Part shown: positions 35,902 to 46,835 of the stretch, one piece after another
How the letters are laid out: each line of letters begins with the position of its first letter
Numbering within the stretch: the first letter of the stretch is position 1
Assembly (NCBI GenBank): GCA_023333565.1
Contig: JAJKFH010003532.1
Span: forward strand, 186,001-250,000
Reading direction: 5' to 3'
Length of the DNA: 64,000 bases
DNA from: Puffinus mauretanicus
Lineage: Eukaryota; Chordata; Aves; Procellariiformes; Procellariidae
Program-made: the position numbers and the translations under genes
Notes under the pieces: model-generated
The model's database searches: none
Seen by the model: the letters and a program-made list of their open reading frames with translations, nothing else
Told to the model about the DNA's origin: nothing

Positions 35902-36327
35902 ACTGAATTGTATGATGTTAGTTATTACATAGTACCATGTCATCACTTCTATGGTTACCATATGTCATATTAACAGTATTATAGTAAGAATCACCCAGAT
36001 TAATGTAGAATGAACTCCAATGAAACTGAGCAAGGTGCAACGATGATAGAACCGGACGAGCGCCCAGAACTGGCCTTCGCATGCAAGAGTCCAACACCAC
36101 ACACCATCTCTCCTGCCCTGAAAGACCGTTACGACAGATGGAACCCGAAGTCATGGACTAAATGAACTCAATGGACATTTTAGAGGGATGGCCCATGGAC
36201 TAAGGGAATGATATCTCTGTGTGCGTATATATCAAAAGGCAGGAAAAGTAGTGGTGACTAATTGGAATGTATGGGAAAATGTGAGACCTGGGCATGATGT
36301 AGATGGTGTGGAATAAGGGGTGGATAT
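35902..36327 (+). other. Env-less 3' internal tail of the provirus, with polypurine tract
   Basis: Only 426 bases separate the end of integrase from the 3' LTR. There is no env-like or dUTPase-like frame. The last ~200 bases are also present, reverse-complemented, beside the second LTR (58723-about 58925), so this tail is a regular part of the family and not debris. A purine-rich stretch AATAAGGGGTGG (36312-36323) just before the LTR is the likely plus-strand primer and is conserved in the second copy (58727-58738). Confidence 0.8.
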
Positions 36328-36831
36328 TGTCCTGGTTCCGGCTGGGACAGGGTTAACTTTCTTCCCAGTAGCTTGGGGGTGTGCTGTGTTTTGGGTTCGG
36401 TGTGAAAGGAGCGTTGATGGCCCACTGATGCTTTGGCTGTTGCTGGGTGGTGCTTGCACCGGGAGGGGGGAGCACAGCTGGGGTGGTGGACCCAGCTGGC
36501 CAATGGGGTATTCTATACCATGTGACATCATGCTCAGTATAAAAACCAGGTGTGGGGGGGGGCTCGCCCCCGTTCGTGGCACGCGGTCGGTGGTCGGTGA
36601 GCAGTTGCGTTGTGCATTGCCTGCTTTGTGTATTCTGTTATTGTTGTTGTTCTCATTGTTATTATTACTGTTCTACTTCGTTTTATTTCAATTATTAAAC
36701 TGTTTTTATCTCAACCCGGGAGTTTTCCTACTTGTGCCCTGCCAATTCTCTCCCCCATCCCACCGGAGGGGGGAGGTGATCGAGTGGCTGCATGGGGTTT
36801 TATTTTTGCTGGCTGGGGTTAAACCACGACA
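36328..36831 (+). repeat. 3' LTR of the provirus (504 bp)
   Basis: It begins TGTCCTGGTT and ends CCACGACA, with TATAAAA at 36538-36544. By hand count it differs from the 5' LTR at roughly 10-12 positions outside indels. It carries about 21 additional bases near 36468-36490 that the 5' copy lacks, and a TG-interrupted, shorter G tract. Confidence 0.95.
36694..36699 (+). terminator. Polyadenylation signal ATTAAA in the 3' LTR
   Basis: ATTAAA is present at the same place in both LTRs (30572-30577 and 36694-36699), about 155 bases downstream of the TATA box. In the 3' LTR it would direct cleavage of the proviral transcript. Confidence 0.6.
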
Positions 36832-37618
36832 TATATATAAAAAGAAATTACAAGGCAGTTTCTTAAGAGAAAAAGTGAAACATTCTTAAGCTAGTCTTTG
36901 ATTTTAAATAGAGACATGACTATCATTAATGACAGTGAAAAACTTAAGCTTCTTTGTCGAGGATCACAAACTGAATAGTTACTTAAATTGGTTTTAAAAG
37001 ATTTGTCAGAATTAATACCAAGAAAACTTTGCAATGTATTGCAACAAATTAAAACAAATTTTCTGCCACTGCTATTTGCGATGCTAACTCTGGTAATTAG
37101 GGCAGAACTAATCTTCTATAACTTTAGGCACTCAGAGTGTCATCATCATTCTGGGCTCATCATCCAGACTACCTTTGTAGGCACTGGGGAGAAATAGGAG
37201 CCGTTTTAAAATGATTCAGCTCATTCTAGTGTAGACATCTTAAGTGAATCTCACCTTTGAAGGACCTATTTCACTCTCTCAACTAGACAGGAAAATGGAT
37301 GAAAAGCTTGGAAATAGAAGGTGTATTACAGATGCCTAAGTCTGTGTGAGGTTATTCCTGTTGTTAATATGTAAAGAGGATGTAAAATAAAAAGTAGAGG
37401 TGAACTTGCAAATTTAAAAAGTAAGGCATTACACAAAAGTGGTTTTCCAATAGTTCTTGGTACCTTGTAGTGTTTGAAGAGGTTTTTTACAGGACATTAA
37501 AGAGAGAGATTCTTTTGAGTCAGAAATTGAAGCCACTGTTTCCCTGAACCAGTGTTTCCACACACAATCTGATCAAAACAGAACTGCTGCTTTATATGGC
37601 CAACTGCCACCTATACAT

Positions 37619-37680
37619 GGAGTTGTAGCTCAGCCTCTGTTAGGGCATGACACTAAACCATTTTGGTGCGAATGTGTTTA
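37619..37680 (+). repeat. tRNA-like relic, possible old SINE head
   Basis: The segment has an A-box-like TAGCTCAGCCT (37626-37636) and a B-box-like GGTGCGAATGT (37665-37675; about 8 of 11 bases of the consensus) at tRNA-like spacing. It starts GGAGTTGTAGCTCAG like a tRNA 5' end. The acceptor ends do not pair well, so it is not a functional tRNA gene. A degenerate tRNA-derived SINE or tRNA pseudogene is the best reading; chance is possible. Confidence 0.35.
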
Positions 37681-39485
37681 GGCAATGACCACTGATTCCA
37701 CCACTTTTTCTCATTTACTCTGTCTCGGTGAGTTTTATAGGAGAAACCTATGCATTTCTTAAGAAAAGGAGAAGAAAGTAAAGATTATAAACTCTTTGTA
37801 AGGAGTCTCACAGTTGAAGTGTGCTCCAACACCTGCTGTGCTCTGTCAGTGAGCATCACTGAAACTTGGAAGCATTTTCACTAATTTCAATGCTTACTAC
37901 ATCTCCAAATGGGAAACAATTGAAGTCACTCTCTTTTCAGGAACAAGCTTGTCCTGGTTCCGACAAAGATGTTTGATGCCCTTCCCCTGATTTCTTTTGT
38001 TTTAATTAGCTGTGGCCAGGGAATGTCATTAATTCTGCCCTCAGCTCCTGTACTGAGATTCCATTCACAGGAACTCCCTTAACAGCTTGTTTACAAGGAG
38101 CATGCAAGAAAATTAAGACAAGCCAGCTTAAGATATCTATTTTAAATTGTATTCATGCTAAAGCACATGGTTTCCATCAGAAAGTAAGTATTAATTATGA
38201 CATACTTCTGGTTTTGTATGGGATTATTCCTCAGGGATTTTAACTCATTTCCTTGAAATTTACAACTTAAATTGCTTTAACTTTTACCAGTGATTCTAAA
38301 CACTTATCTAAACTATGTCAGAGATGATAGAAAATAGACCCAGAACTGGAGAAAGACTCATGCATCTCTTTATTTATGCCTACTTCTCAGGACACAGTCA
38401 AATAATCAACAACCATTACTTTACATCAGGGTTATGTCACTTTGGCTGGTATGTTTTAATTACTTCTAATAAATTTTAATTTCCTTCTCTCTTTTAAGTG
38501 ACAAGACGCTGCAGTCTTCAATGGGACAAGAGAACAAAATTGGAAACTCAACAATAAGGAATATTTGTCAAGTCACTTTTTCTTTTTCCTCTTTTCCAGA
38601 CTGAACTTGCATTTGCGCTCAGAACATTTGTCTAGCTTCAGAGATGATCACTGCTTGATGTTCTAATGCAATATTAAGAGTGTGATGGGCTGATAGGAAT
38701 CTGCCTGTATAAACAAGGTATGATATTGGAGATTATACTTCCATATGATATAATACTGGCATCTAATGGCATCTATGACTATTGTTTCATTGCGAAGAAA
38801 TTAGCAATCTTTAAAGCTGCTTTATTACTTGCGATTATTAATTTTGACACTTGTTACTGTGATTTTTCCCTGCAGCCATATTTGCAGATATTCTCAAAGG
38901 TAATTATAAGAGAAAAGGATCTCACTTTTTAGGTGGGATGTCACCTTCGTCCCTAAGAGCCAAGGAAAAAAAAACCTAATTAAAAATCTTTCCCCAAATT
39001 TCCCTCCTCACCAAAAGGACAACATGACATAGCATGAATAAATTCTTAACCAAGCTATAGTCTGTCAATAAACATCCAATTTAATGGGTACTGAAGAAAA
39101 AAGAAATCAAAGCTAAGGTTGTAACTCATTTGTTTTGTCAAGAAGTGGTTGAAAGAGCTTAAAATATCTTTGGATTGTAATCAATCTCCTTTTCTCTCAC
39201 AACTATACTTCTTTTTTTCTTGTGGTTACAACTACTTGGTCATTATTGATTTTTCAAAGCTTGGTTAATTTGCCTGTAAAAGTAGCAAAGTTAGACTAAA
39301 GTAGAGAGAGGCTCTTCTATTAAACAGGAGAAGGCAGAGGAAAAAGATATTTTTTGCAAATGAGTGTATGCTTATCATCAGGACCAGAGGTCTAGAAAGA
39401 GAAAAAGAAATTAAGGAAATTCCTAGTTCACATTTGAAATCTTTGTAAGTCAAGCCTTCCTCCTTACTTTTTGAACTCTGAACGA

Positions 39486-39519
39486 ACACACACACACACA
39501 CGCGCGCTCTCTCTCTCTC
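39486..39519. repeat. Compound microsatellite (CA)n(CG)3(CT)n
   Basis: (AC)n at 39486-39500 passes into CGCGCG at 39501-39506 and then CTCTCT to 39519. The alternating purine-pyrimidine part including CGCGCG is a classic Z-DNA-prone sequence. Confidence 0.85.
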
Positions 39520-42500
39520 CTTATATTAAACTAATTTGATTTTTCACCCAATTAGTGGTGAAAAGTGGTGGAAAGGACACTCTTAGGAAGAAATTCCACA
39601 TTTCTTTGTGGGAGAAGCTGATAGAAAATAACAGGTGAAACGTGAGTATGAGATAGAGGTATTGTGAGGGTACAGGTCATCTGCTGGCAATGTCTATCAA
39701 TGTATTTAAGTCTTATATTACCTAGCCAAAAAGAAAGCTAAACTGGAGACATGGAGAATAAAGTAAGTAGAAGGCCTTATTTCAGAAAATGGTTTGTAAG
39801 GGGTTGTTCCAAGTTAGTCAAAGCTGAAGTGACATGATAACTGAGACAAAGTGACAACAATTTTGCAGTTTGGTCTTCCCCATTAAATGTATTTAGAGCA
39901 GACATACTTGTGTCCATTCCCTTCTCAGGTTGCTGAACCTTCCGATTTCTCTGACACCTACATTTTCAGCACACTTTGGGAGTCCTGAGAGTGCTGACAT
40001 TTTCCATTCATATCCCTAAGGGCACATAGTACTATTTGCACACATTCTGCCCTGGTGTTTTTTCATAATCACTGTGTGCTGTTCAGAAGCTTCAAGTGCA
40101 GGTAGGATGTGCAGCGCTTCAACACCACCATGGTGAGTATTAGATCTGTTTCTGACACTATTGAATCTATTACAAAGTGCTGAACAGTTTTTCAGTCTCT
40201 TCTCCATATTGAAGGAGAATTTAGGACTTCAGTTTTGGAAACAGCACCCCAACAGGCTGAGAGTTTACTAACTATCTAGCTTTGGGCTAAATGAGCTCTG
40301 GGAAAATGGGAAGCCACACTTAAGCCAATGAGAAAAAGTGTAAGACTGCTTAAACTGTGAGCATGAGACATCTCAGAGGGTCCTCTTCAGGGAGTCCAGA
40401 GTACAGCCTGTGGTCATGCATCAGTCCACCTGAGCGGATGAGCGGGAAGCGCATCTCTTAGAAGAGAGGGGAGACAAACGGTGGCTGCTAGTCATTTGGC
40501 CCATCCCAAGGTTGAAGAGTGGCTGCTCTGCGGTTGGTGTTCTGGCTGGTATCCCTGACCACCTCTCTCACCCTGGAGAAAAGGGGGCAGAAGACACTAT
40601 AAGGATTACAGGCTCTGCCTGGCCAAACCCATAGGGATCCTTGCAGCCACTTGTCCCTGTTTGTTGTTTTGCAGTTTCCCAAATGAAAGTTTGTCACAGA
40701 AAGGGTGTGCAGCAAGTTCTGTGAAGACACTGACGTGCAAATGCTTTCTATATAGGGGAAGACATGGGTCTAGGTATGGACCTAAAATGGAGTAGAGTGT
40801 AAGTGCTTGTTCGATTTCCTGGTGGAGCCACAAAGGCTTCTGTAGTGTGTATTGCACCAAGAGGGGCTGTGCCTTCAGTGTTTCAGAACTCCTCCAAGAA
40901 CATCAATGTGATGTTGATGCAAGTGGAAAGGTCCAGACTGAGGCAAATACTACTGTCTTTGGGAATGTCTTCGCTCCCATGTGCAGCTCTCTGTATTTAA
41001 AATGGAGCTGAAATTTGTTCAGAGACCTCTTATGGTTCACTAAATTTACTTACAACTCCTTTGAGAGCTTCTGAATGGGAGAGGGGCTAGGGGACAACAC
41101 CAGTATCCTTGTTTGTACACCCAAGAGGATGAAAGAATCTGATGGCAGCAATGTAGAACCAAGTATTCCCCATGTCAGCTAAACCCTGAGTAGGCAATCT
41201 CTGTTTACAAGTAAAAGATTCAGCCAAATCATTATCACTCTCCAGTAAACCCAGTGTAACTCAGGATGTTCTTGGCCCAGTTCAGCAGTCATACCTGCCC
41301 TAGAATAGTGGGAAGGCTGAAGCCAGAATGGGTCTTCTAATTTTTATAATATTTAAAATAAGCTACATTTTGAAAAGAGGGGTTGTAGCATTTGTTAAAA
41401 GGCTGCATTTGAACTGCTGAGAAGCGAAGGCCTTTTAATCCTTTTTCTCCTCATCTTTCCTTTGGAATTGTTAGCTAAGAACACAGAACAAAGAGAAGAT
41501 ATAAAACATCCTTCAACTTTTTAATCAAGCAGCGGGGTTGCCAAAAATTCATGCTCAATCCATCTCTAAATAATCCTCAGTAGAGCAGTTTTATTATCAC
41601 CCATCCCTGAGGACAAGGTAGCTGAGAGTAACGTAGCTACATAGTAGCTCTCCCTCCCTCAAGGTGTCTTTAGAAATTTCTCACTCAAGAGAACTAGGCC
41701 TGTGTGACCAGGGGATCAAGACAAAATGCATGGCTTCATTTGGCTTCATGCTATGGATCTTCCTAGCCCCAGGATTTGTTACACAGCCATTTAAATTAAC
41801 ATAGCATTAAAATATGACAGGATTATGTTCTACGGACTCATTAACACATTCCTCTGGTGCAGTGGGAGACAAGGAGTGCTTGAACATTCAACCACCCGAG
41901 GCATGTATTACTGTGACTGACACCCCCTGCAATGTCTCAATACATTAAAATATGACTCCTATTGAATACAACTTTGCAATTTACATGCAATTTTTCAAAG
42001 GTACTGTGAAAGTATTTATCTTTTCACACCACCAAGTAATTCTCAGTTTTGTGACGGGGAAGAAACACTTTTCTCTATGAAGCTACTATTAGATTGTAAT
42101 ATTTTCCTCATTCATGCGCCCTACCCTTCTGTCATAATTTTCTTGCCTAACTCCCATGAATTTAGCAAAGCAAACTATGATACTTCAGGATTTTCATTTT
42201 TTTCCCTTGATGCCTTTGCCTGGCTGCTGCACTCAACAGCCCTTCAAAGGCAGGCTGAGGTGCTTTCAAGCTTGTTTATAGTTAGAAAGCTAAATGGAAA
42301 GCTGATCACTGTTCCCCATTCAGCTTTTAAATACAAACAGTTCCGTATTTGTGTTTGTAAATACAAACAACTGTGAAATCAACTAGCCACCTCTGAATAT
42401 CTGTTAAGTCTGCAAGCAGTGGAGGATGCAAAAGAACCAAAGATACCAGCTGTAACCTGCAGATCATTAGGTGGCACTCTTCCCTCTGGCGTAGCACCAA

Positions 42501-43099
42501 ATCCAAAAGGGCAGAAAATGTAACCTGGTGTTGGAGCAGCCATTGTTTTAAAAATACTAAGGTACAAAACTGAGTTTATTAAGACATGTAGCCATTAAAG
42601 GTGTCCAGCCATTTTGAAAAGAATAAGGTTGTTGGGCACGGTATCTTGACCACATTCAATTAGAAAGTTTCTCTATGCCTGGACATACCGTTTTGGCCTC
42701 AACTCTCATGGATGCTACCACAGATGATCATGTAACAAACAAAAGAACGAATATAGGAATTGTGAAAATGCATGGCTGTAACTTAAAACCTAAGCACCAA
42801 TTGTTACATATGCCTACTATGAGATTCATACTCAATTTATATTGTTATAAACAGGCAAGAGTCCCCCCAAACAAAAAAGAGCTTCTTTCTAAAAACCCAA
42901 AGACATTTGAAAACCAAAAAATAGTTGAATATATTTCAGAGAACAGTTTAACACACTTGTGCATGCTTTTTTCTCTACACACATATGTACACACAGAGCA
43001 AATTAATTACTGTAAGTCATAATTTTCCCTCAGTATAGTATATTTTAAAGCCTAAGGAATGCATGAACCTATCTTCTCCTAGTCCTTGGGAGACAAGAT

Positions 43100-43205
43100 G
43101 GATCATCCCTATTTTGTAGAATATTTAAGCATTTTGCCAGTGGTCAGTCAGATAGTTTGTAGCAAGGCCAGGAGTTAAAGCAGGCCGAGATGTTCAGGTC
43201 TCTCC
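43100..43205 (-). repeat. MIR-like SINE relic, reverse orientation
   Basis: Read on the minus strand this matches the middle of MIR elements. On the plus strand the landmarks are CCCTATTTTGTAGA, then a TTAAGCATTTTGCCAGTGGTC block and a GCAAGGCCAGGAGTTAAAGC block. These correspond to the reverse of the MIR parts around 'TAACTTGCCC...GGTCAC' and 'CCTGGATTCGAAC'. It is old and diverged; the borders are approximate. Confidence 0.6.
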
Positions 43206-44597
43206 TTTCCTCATTTGTTATTCCCTATGACAAGAAAACCTGCAGTGCCTTCTGTAAGATGTTATTCAAATAGAACTTGATACTGCTTGGACTTTAAGTC
43301 TATGTTTGAGCTCTACTGAACTGTTTTATCCAAGATTGAGAAGGAGAGTTCTTTTGCTGTCTTTTGCTGTAAATGCTGTCATTTAATGCTGTGTCTTTTA
43401 AGTCTAAAATTCATCCATGGAAGCTGGGAAGTCTTGATTTTGTTGGACTAAATATTTTCCTGCACCATTACCTGTGACTGCAAAAGACAGGAGACCTTGA
43501 GCATTCTGGTAAATTCTAGTCCTATGTTTCTGTGAAAAAAGTTTTTCAACAGGTTTGTCTTCCGTAATCACTTTTTATCCTGCTCTGCAACACAGTCTCT
43601 TTGTAGCTAGAAGAGTGCATGGCAGACAGCATCCTACTTTGGGTTCACTTTGACCCTTTTAACTTTGTGGGGCTGTAAATTACACTGAGGGGTTCATGGA
43701 TTGAGAATTGTCACCTGATGGAAACAATGTACCTGGAACCTCTCTTTACAACACAGACAGAAAGCTATGAGTTAAGCTTCACAGAGGGAAATTGGATAGG
43801 ACAGCAAAAATGAATTGGGCCCTATAGTATGAGTGAATAAAAAGTTGAAGGACATCCTGAGTTGGTGATATTTTTGCACTTGGTTTCCCTCATCCTACAT
43901 TATTATCTGTAATACAAATACATAAGGAAGCATAAAGTCTGTGATAAAATTAATGTCTTGGTCTCCTTTTGAATTTTTTTATTCCACCATGAGTATGTTT
44001 TATTTTAAAATCACTCCCATTGACTTCAGTCTGTGCATGAAGTCAAAAAACTGTGGGATTGTTTGCAAGTTTGAGCCAAATGTAGAGCTTAAAGATTTCT
44101 AGCTTTCATTATACGCTGAAAATTTTTAGCCTCTTCTCTCTACATTTCAAAATAATGAAGGTGAGAACCTACCCTTTTGCCATCAACAGGTGCTCATTTT
44201 GCAAACAGCTGCTTCAGTTAAAGTCTTTAACACCATCCATATGCCTATCATCTTCAGCTGTGATGGTAGAAGGATCACATGAGCAGTCTGTAACCTCATT
44301 TACATGAAGTCAGCCAGCTAAGTTTATATACCAAAAAGCTAATTTGACTAATTTACTTGACTTTGTCTGAACTACTCACAAAAGATTTTATGCTACCAAA
44401 GGTATAGAAGTATAACATCCTGTAGTGCATGGCGTATACAAATAGAAGTAATCAGCTCTATAGCTTCAATAAGATATTTGTTTCCTGAATTATTTATCCT
44501 TTGTTATTATTTACCTGACTGTAAATTGGGAAAGTAAAAACTTATCTTGCCTGAAAATTGAAGTTTTTACTTCAAGGATAAGGTATCTCATCTAATC

Positions 44598-46835
44598 GCA
44601 TGGCTTAGTGACCATGAAATGATAGAATTCTCGATACTTGGTGAAGTAAGGAGGGGGGCCAGCAAAACCGCTCCCATGGACTTCCGGAGGGCGGATTTTG
44701 GCCTGCTCAGGACACTGGTCGAGAGAGTTCCTTGGGAGACAGTCCTGAAGGGCAAAGGGGTCCAGGAAGGCTGGACGTTCTTCAAGAAGGAAGTCTTAAA
44801 GGCACAGGAGCAGGCTGTCCCCATGTGCCGTAAGAAGAACAGGTGGGGGAGATGACCGGCCTGGCTGAACGGGGAGCTTTGGCTGGGACTCAGGAAAAAA
44901 AGGAGAGTTTACCACCTTTGGAAGAAGGGGCAGGCAACTCAAGAAGAGTAGAGGGATCTTGTTAGGTTGTGCAGAGAGGAAATTAGAAAGGCAAAAGCCC
45001 AGCTAGAACACAATCTGGCCACCGTCGTGAGAGACAACAAAAAATGTTTTTACAAGTATATTAATGACAAGAAGAGAGCCAAGGAGAATCTCTATCCTTT
45101 ATTGGATGTGGGTGGGAACATTGCCACCGAGGACAAGGATAAGGCTGAGGTACTTAACGCCTTCTTTGCCTCAGTCTTTAATAGTCAGAGCAGTTATCCT
45201 CAGGGTACTCAGCCCCCTGAGCTGGAAGACAGGGACTGCGAGCAGGATAAACCCCCCATAATCCAAGAGGAAGAAGTTAACGACCTGCTACGCCACCTGG
45301 ACGCTCACAAGTCTACGGGGCCGGATGGGATCCACCCGAGGGTACTGAGGGAGCTGGCGGAGGAGCTTGCCAAGCCACTCTCCATCATTTACCAGCAGTC
45401 CTGGTTAACTGGGGAGGTCCCAGACGACTGGAGGCTAGCCAATGTGACGCCCATCTACAAGAAGGGCCGGAAGGAGGATCCGGGGAACTACAGGCCTGTC
45501 AGCCTGACCTCGGTACCGGGGAAGATTATGGAGTGGTTCGTCTTGAGGGTGCTCACAAGCCATGTGCAGGACAACCAGGGGATCAGGCCCAGCCAGCACG
45601 GGTTCATGGAAGGCAGGTCCTGTTTGACCAACCTGATCTCCTTCTATGTCCAGGAGACCCGCCTAGTGGATGAGGGAAAGGCTGTGGATGTGGTCTACCT
45701 GGACTTCAGTAAAGCCTTTGACATTGTCTCCCACAGTACTCTCCTAGAGAAGCTGGCAGCTCATGGCTTAGACAGGTGCACTCTTCGCTGGGTAAAAAAC
45801 TGGCTGGATGGCCAGGCCCAGAGAGTTGTGGTCAACGGAGTTAAATCCAGTTGGCGGCCGGTCACAAGCGGTGTTCCCCAGGGTTCAGTTTTGGGGCTGG
45901 TCGTGTTCAATATCTTTATCAATGATCTGGATGAGGGGATTGAGTAAGTTTGCAGACGACACCAAGCTGTGTGGGAGTGTTGATCTGCTGGAGGGTAGGA
46001 AGGCTCTGCAGAGGGACCTGGACAGGCTGGATCGATGGGCTGAGGCCAACTGTATGAGATTCAACAAGGCCAAGTGCTGGGTCCTGCATTTCGGCCACAA
46101 CAACCCCAGGCAACGCTACAGGCTTGGGGAAGAGTGGCTGGAAAGCTGCCCGGAGGAAAAGGACCTGGGGGTGCTGGTTGACAGCTGACTGAACATGAGC
46201 CAGCAGTGTGCCTGGGTGGCCAAAGAAGGCCAACGGCATCCTGGCCTGTATCAGAAATAGTGTGGCCAGCAGGAGTAGGGAGGTGATCGTGCCCCTGTAC
46301 TCGGCACTGGTGAGGCTGCATCTCGAATACTGTGTTCAGTTTTGGGCCCCTCACTACAAGAAGGACATTGAGGTGCTGGAGCGTGTCCAGAGGAGGGCAA
46401 CGAAGCTGGTGAAGGGCCTGGAGCACAAGTCTTGTGAGAAGCAGCTGAGGGAACTGGGGTTGTTTAGTCTGGAGAAGAGGAGGCTGAGGGGAGACCTTAT
46501 CGCTCTCTACAACTACCTGAAAGGAGGTTGTAGCGAGGTGGGTGTTGGTCTCTTGTCCCAAGTAACGAGCGATAGGATGAGAGGAAATGGCCTCAAGTTG
46601 CGCCAAAGGAGGTTTAGATTGGACATTTGGAAAAATTTCTTTGCTGAAAGGGTTATCAAGCCTTGGAACAGGCTGCCCAGGGAAAGTGGTTGAGTCACCA
46701 TCCCTGGAAGTATTTAAAAGATGTGTACATGTGGCGCTTAGAGACATGGTTTAGTGAGCATGGTGGTGTTGGGTTGATGGTTGGACTCGATGATCTCAGA
46801 GGTCTTTTCCAACCTTAATGATTCTATGATTCTAT
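44598..46835 (+). mobile_element. CR1 LINE, 5'-truncated, about 2.24 kb
   Basis: This is a CR1 non-LTR retrotransposon that starts at the junction after the endonuclease domain, runs through the reverse transcriptase and ORF2 C-terminus to the 3' UTR, and ends in the ATTCTATG tail (46820-46835). ORF1 and the endonuclease are absent, as is typical for 5'-truncated insertions. Its last ~470 bases closely match the CR1 end at 28054-28535. The coding part is broken by stops and frameshifts. It is clearly more CpG- and GC-rich than its flanks. Confidence 0.95.
44607..46770 (+). pseudogene. CR1 ORF2 (reverse transcriptase), broken
   Basis: ORF2 starts truncated at an SDHEMIEFSIL segment. It is open to TGA 44853-44855 and has another stop (TAG at 44949-44951). 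It is then open from 44952 to TAA 45945-45947, covering the reverse transcriptase with [18 protein letters not shown], the first catalytic Asp in LDFSKAFD (45702) and GVPQGSVLG (45870). A small deletion, about 10 bases against the usual CR1 pattern, falls just before the catalytic FADD box, which is therefore in another frame (45949-45960). TGA 46186-46188 follows. An extra A near 46221-46225 and another near 46684 shift the frame again. The protein cannot be made as one piece. The element encodes the polymerase for CR1 target-primed insertion. Confidence 0.9.

Larger units (their letters stand above)
30228..36831 (+). mobile_element. ERVL-like (class III) endogenous retrovirus, LTR-flanked, no env
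   Basis: A complete provirus-shaped element of 6604 bases: 5' LTR, lysine-type primer binding site, leader ORF, gag, pol (protease, reverse transcriptase, RNase H, integrase), a 426-base tail, polypurine tract and 3' LTR. Both LTRs begin TG and end CA. The host DNA on both sides reads TATATAT (30221-30227 and 36832-36838), which fits a short target-site duplication, although its length (5 or 7) is ambiguous in a TA run. The reverse transcriptase and integrase resemble the ERVL group; this is recall, not a search. No env-like frame exists. Six in-frame stops in gag-pol make this copy non-autonomous as read, even if one is a programmed stop. The LTRs differ by roughly a dozen substitutions by hand count, so the insertion is fairly recent. 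Confidence 0.93.
36839..44597. other. CpG-poor unique DNA between provirus and CR1
   Basis: AT-rich, with few CpGs. No exon is recognised. Within it lie a tRNA-like relic (37619-37680), a compound microsatellite (39486-39519) and a MIR-like relic (about 43100-43205). A TTTAATTAGCTG ... CATTAATTCTGCC stretch at 38001-38040 has homeodomain-type cores and could be regulatory. Confidence 0.5.

Noticed and set aside
35902..36327. Search for env or dUTPase after integrase
   Set aside because: Only 426 bases remain, with no fitting open frame on the plus strand.
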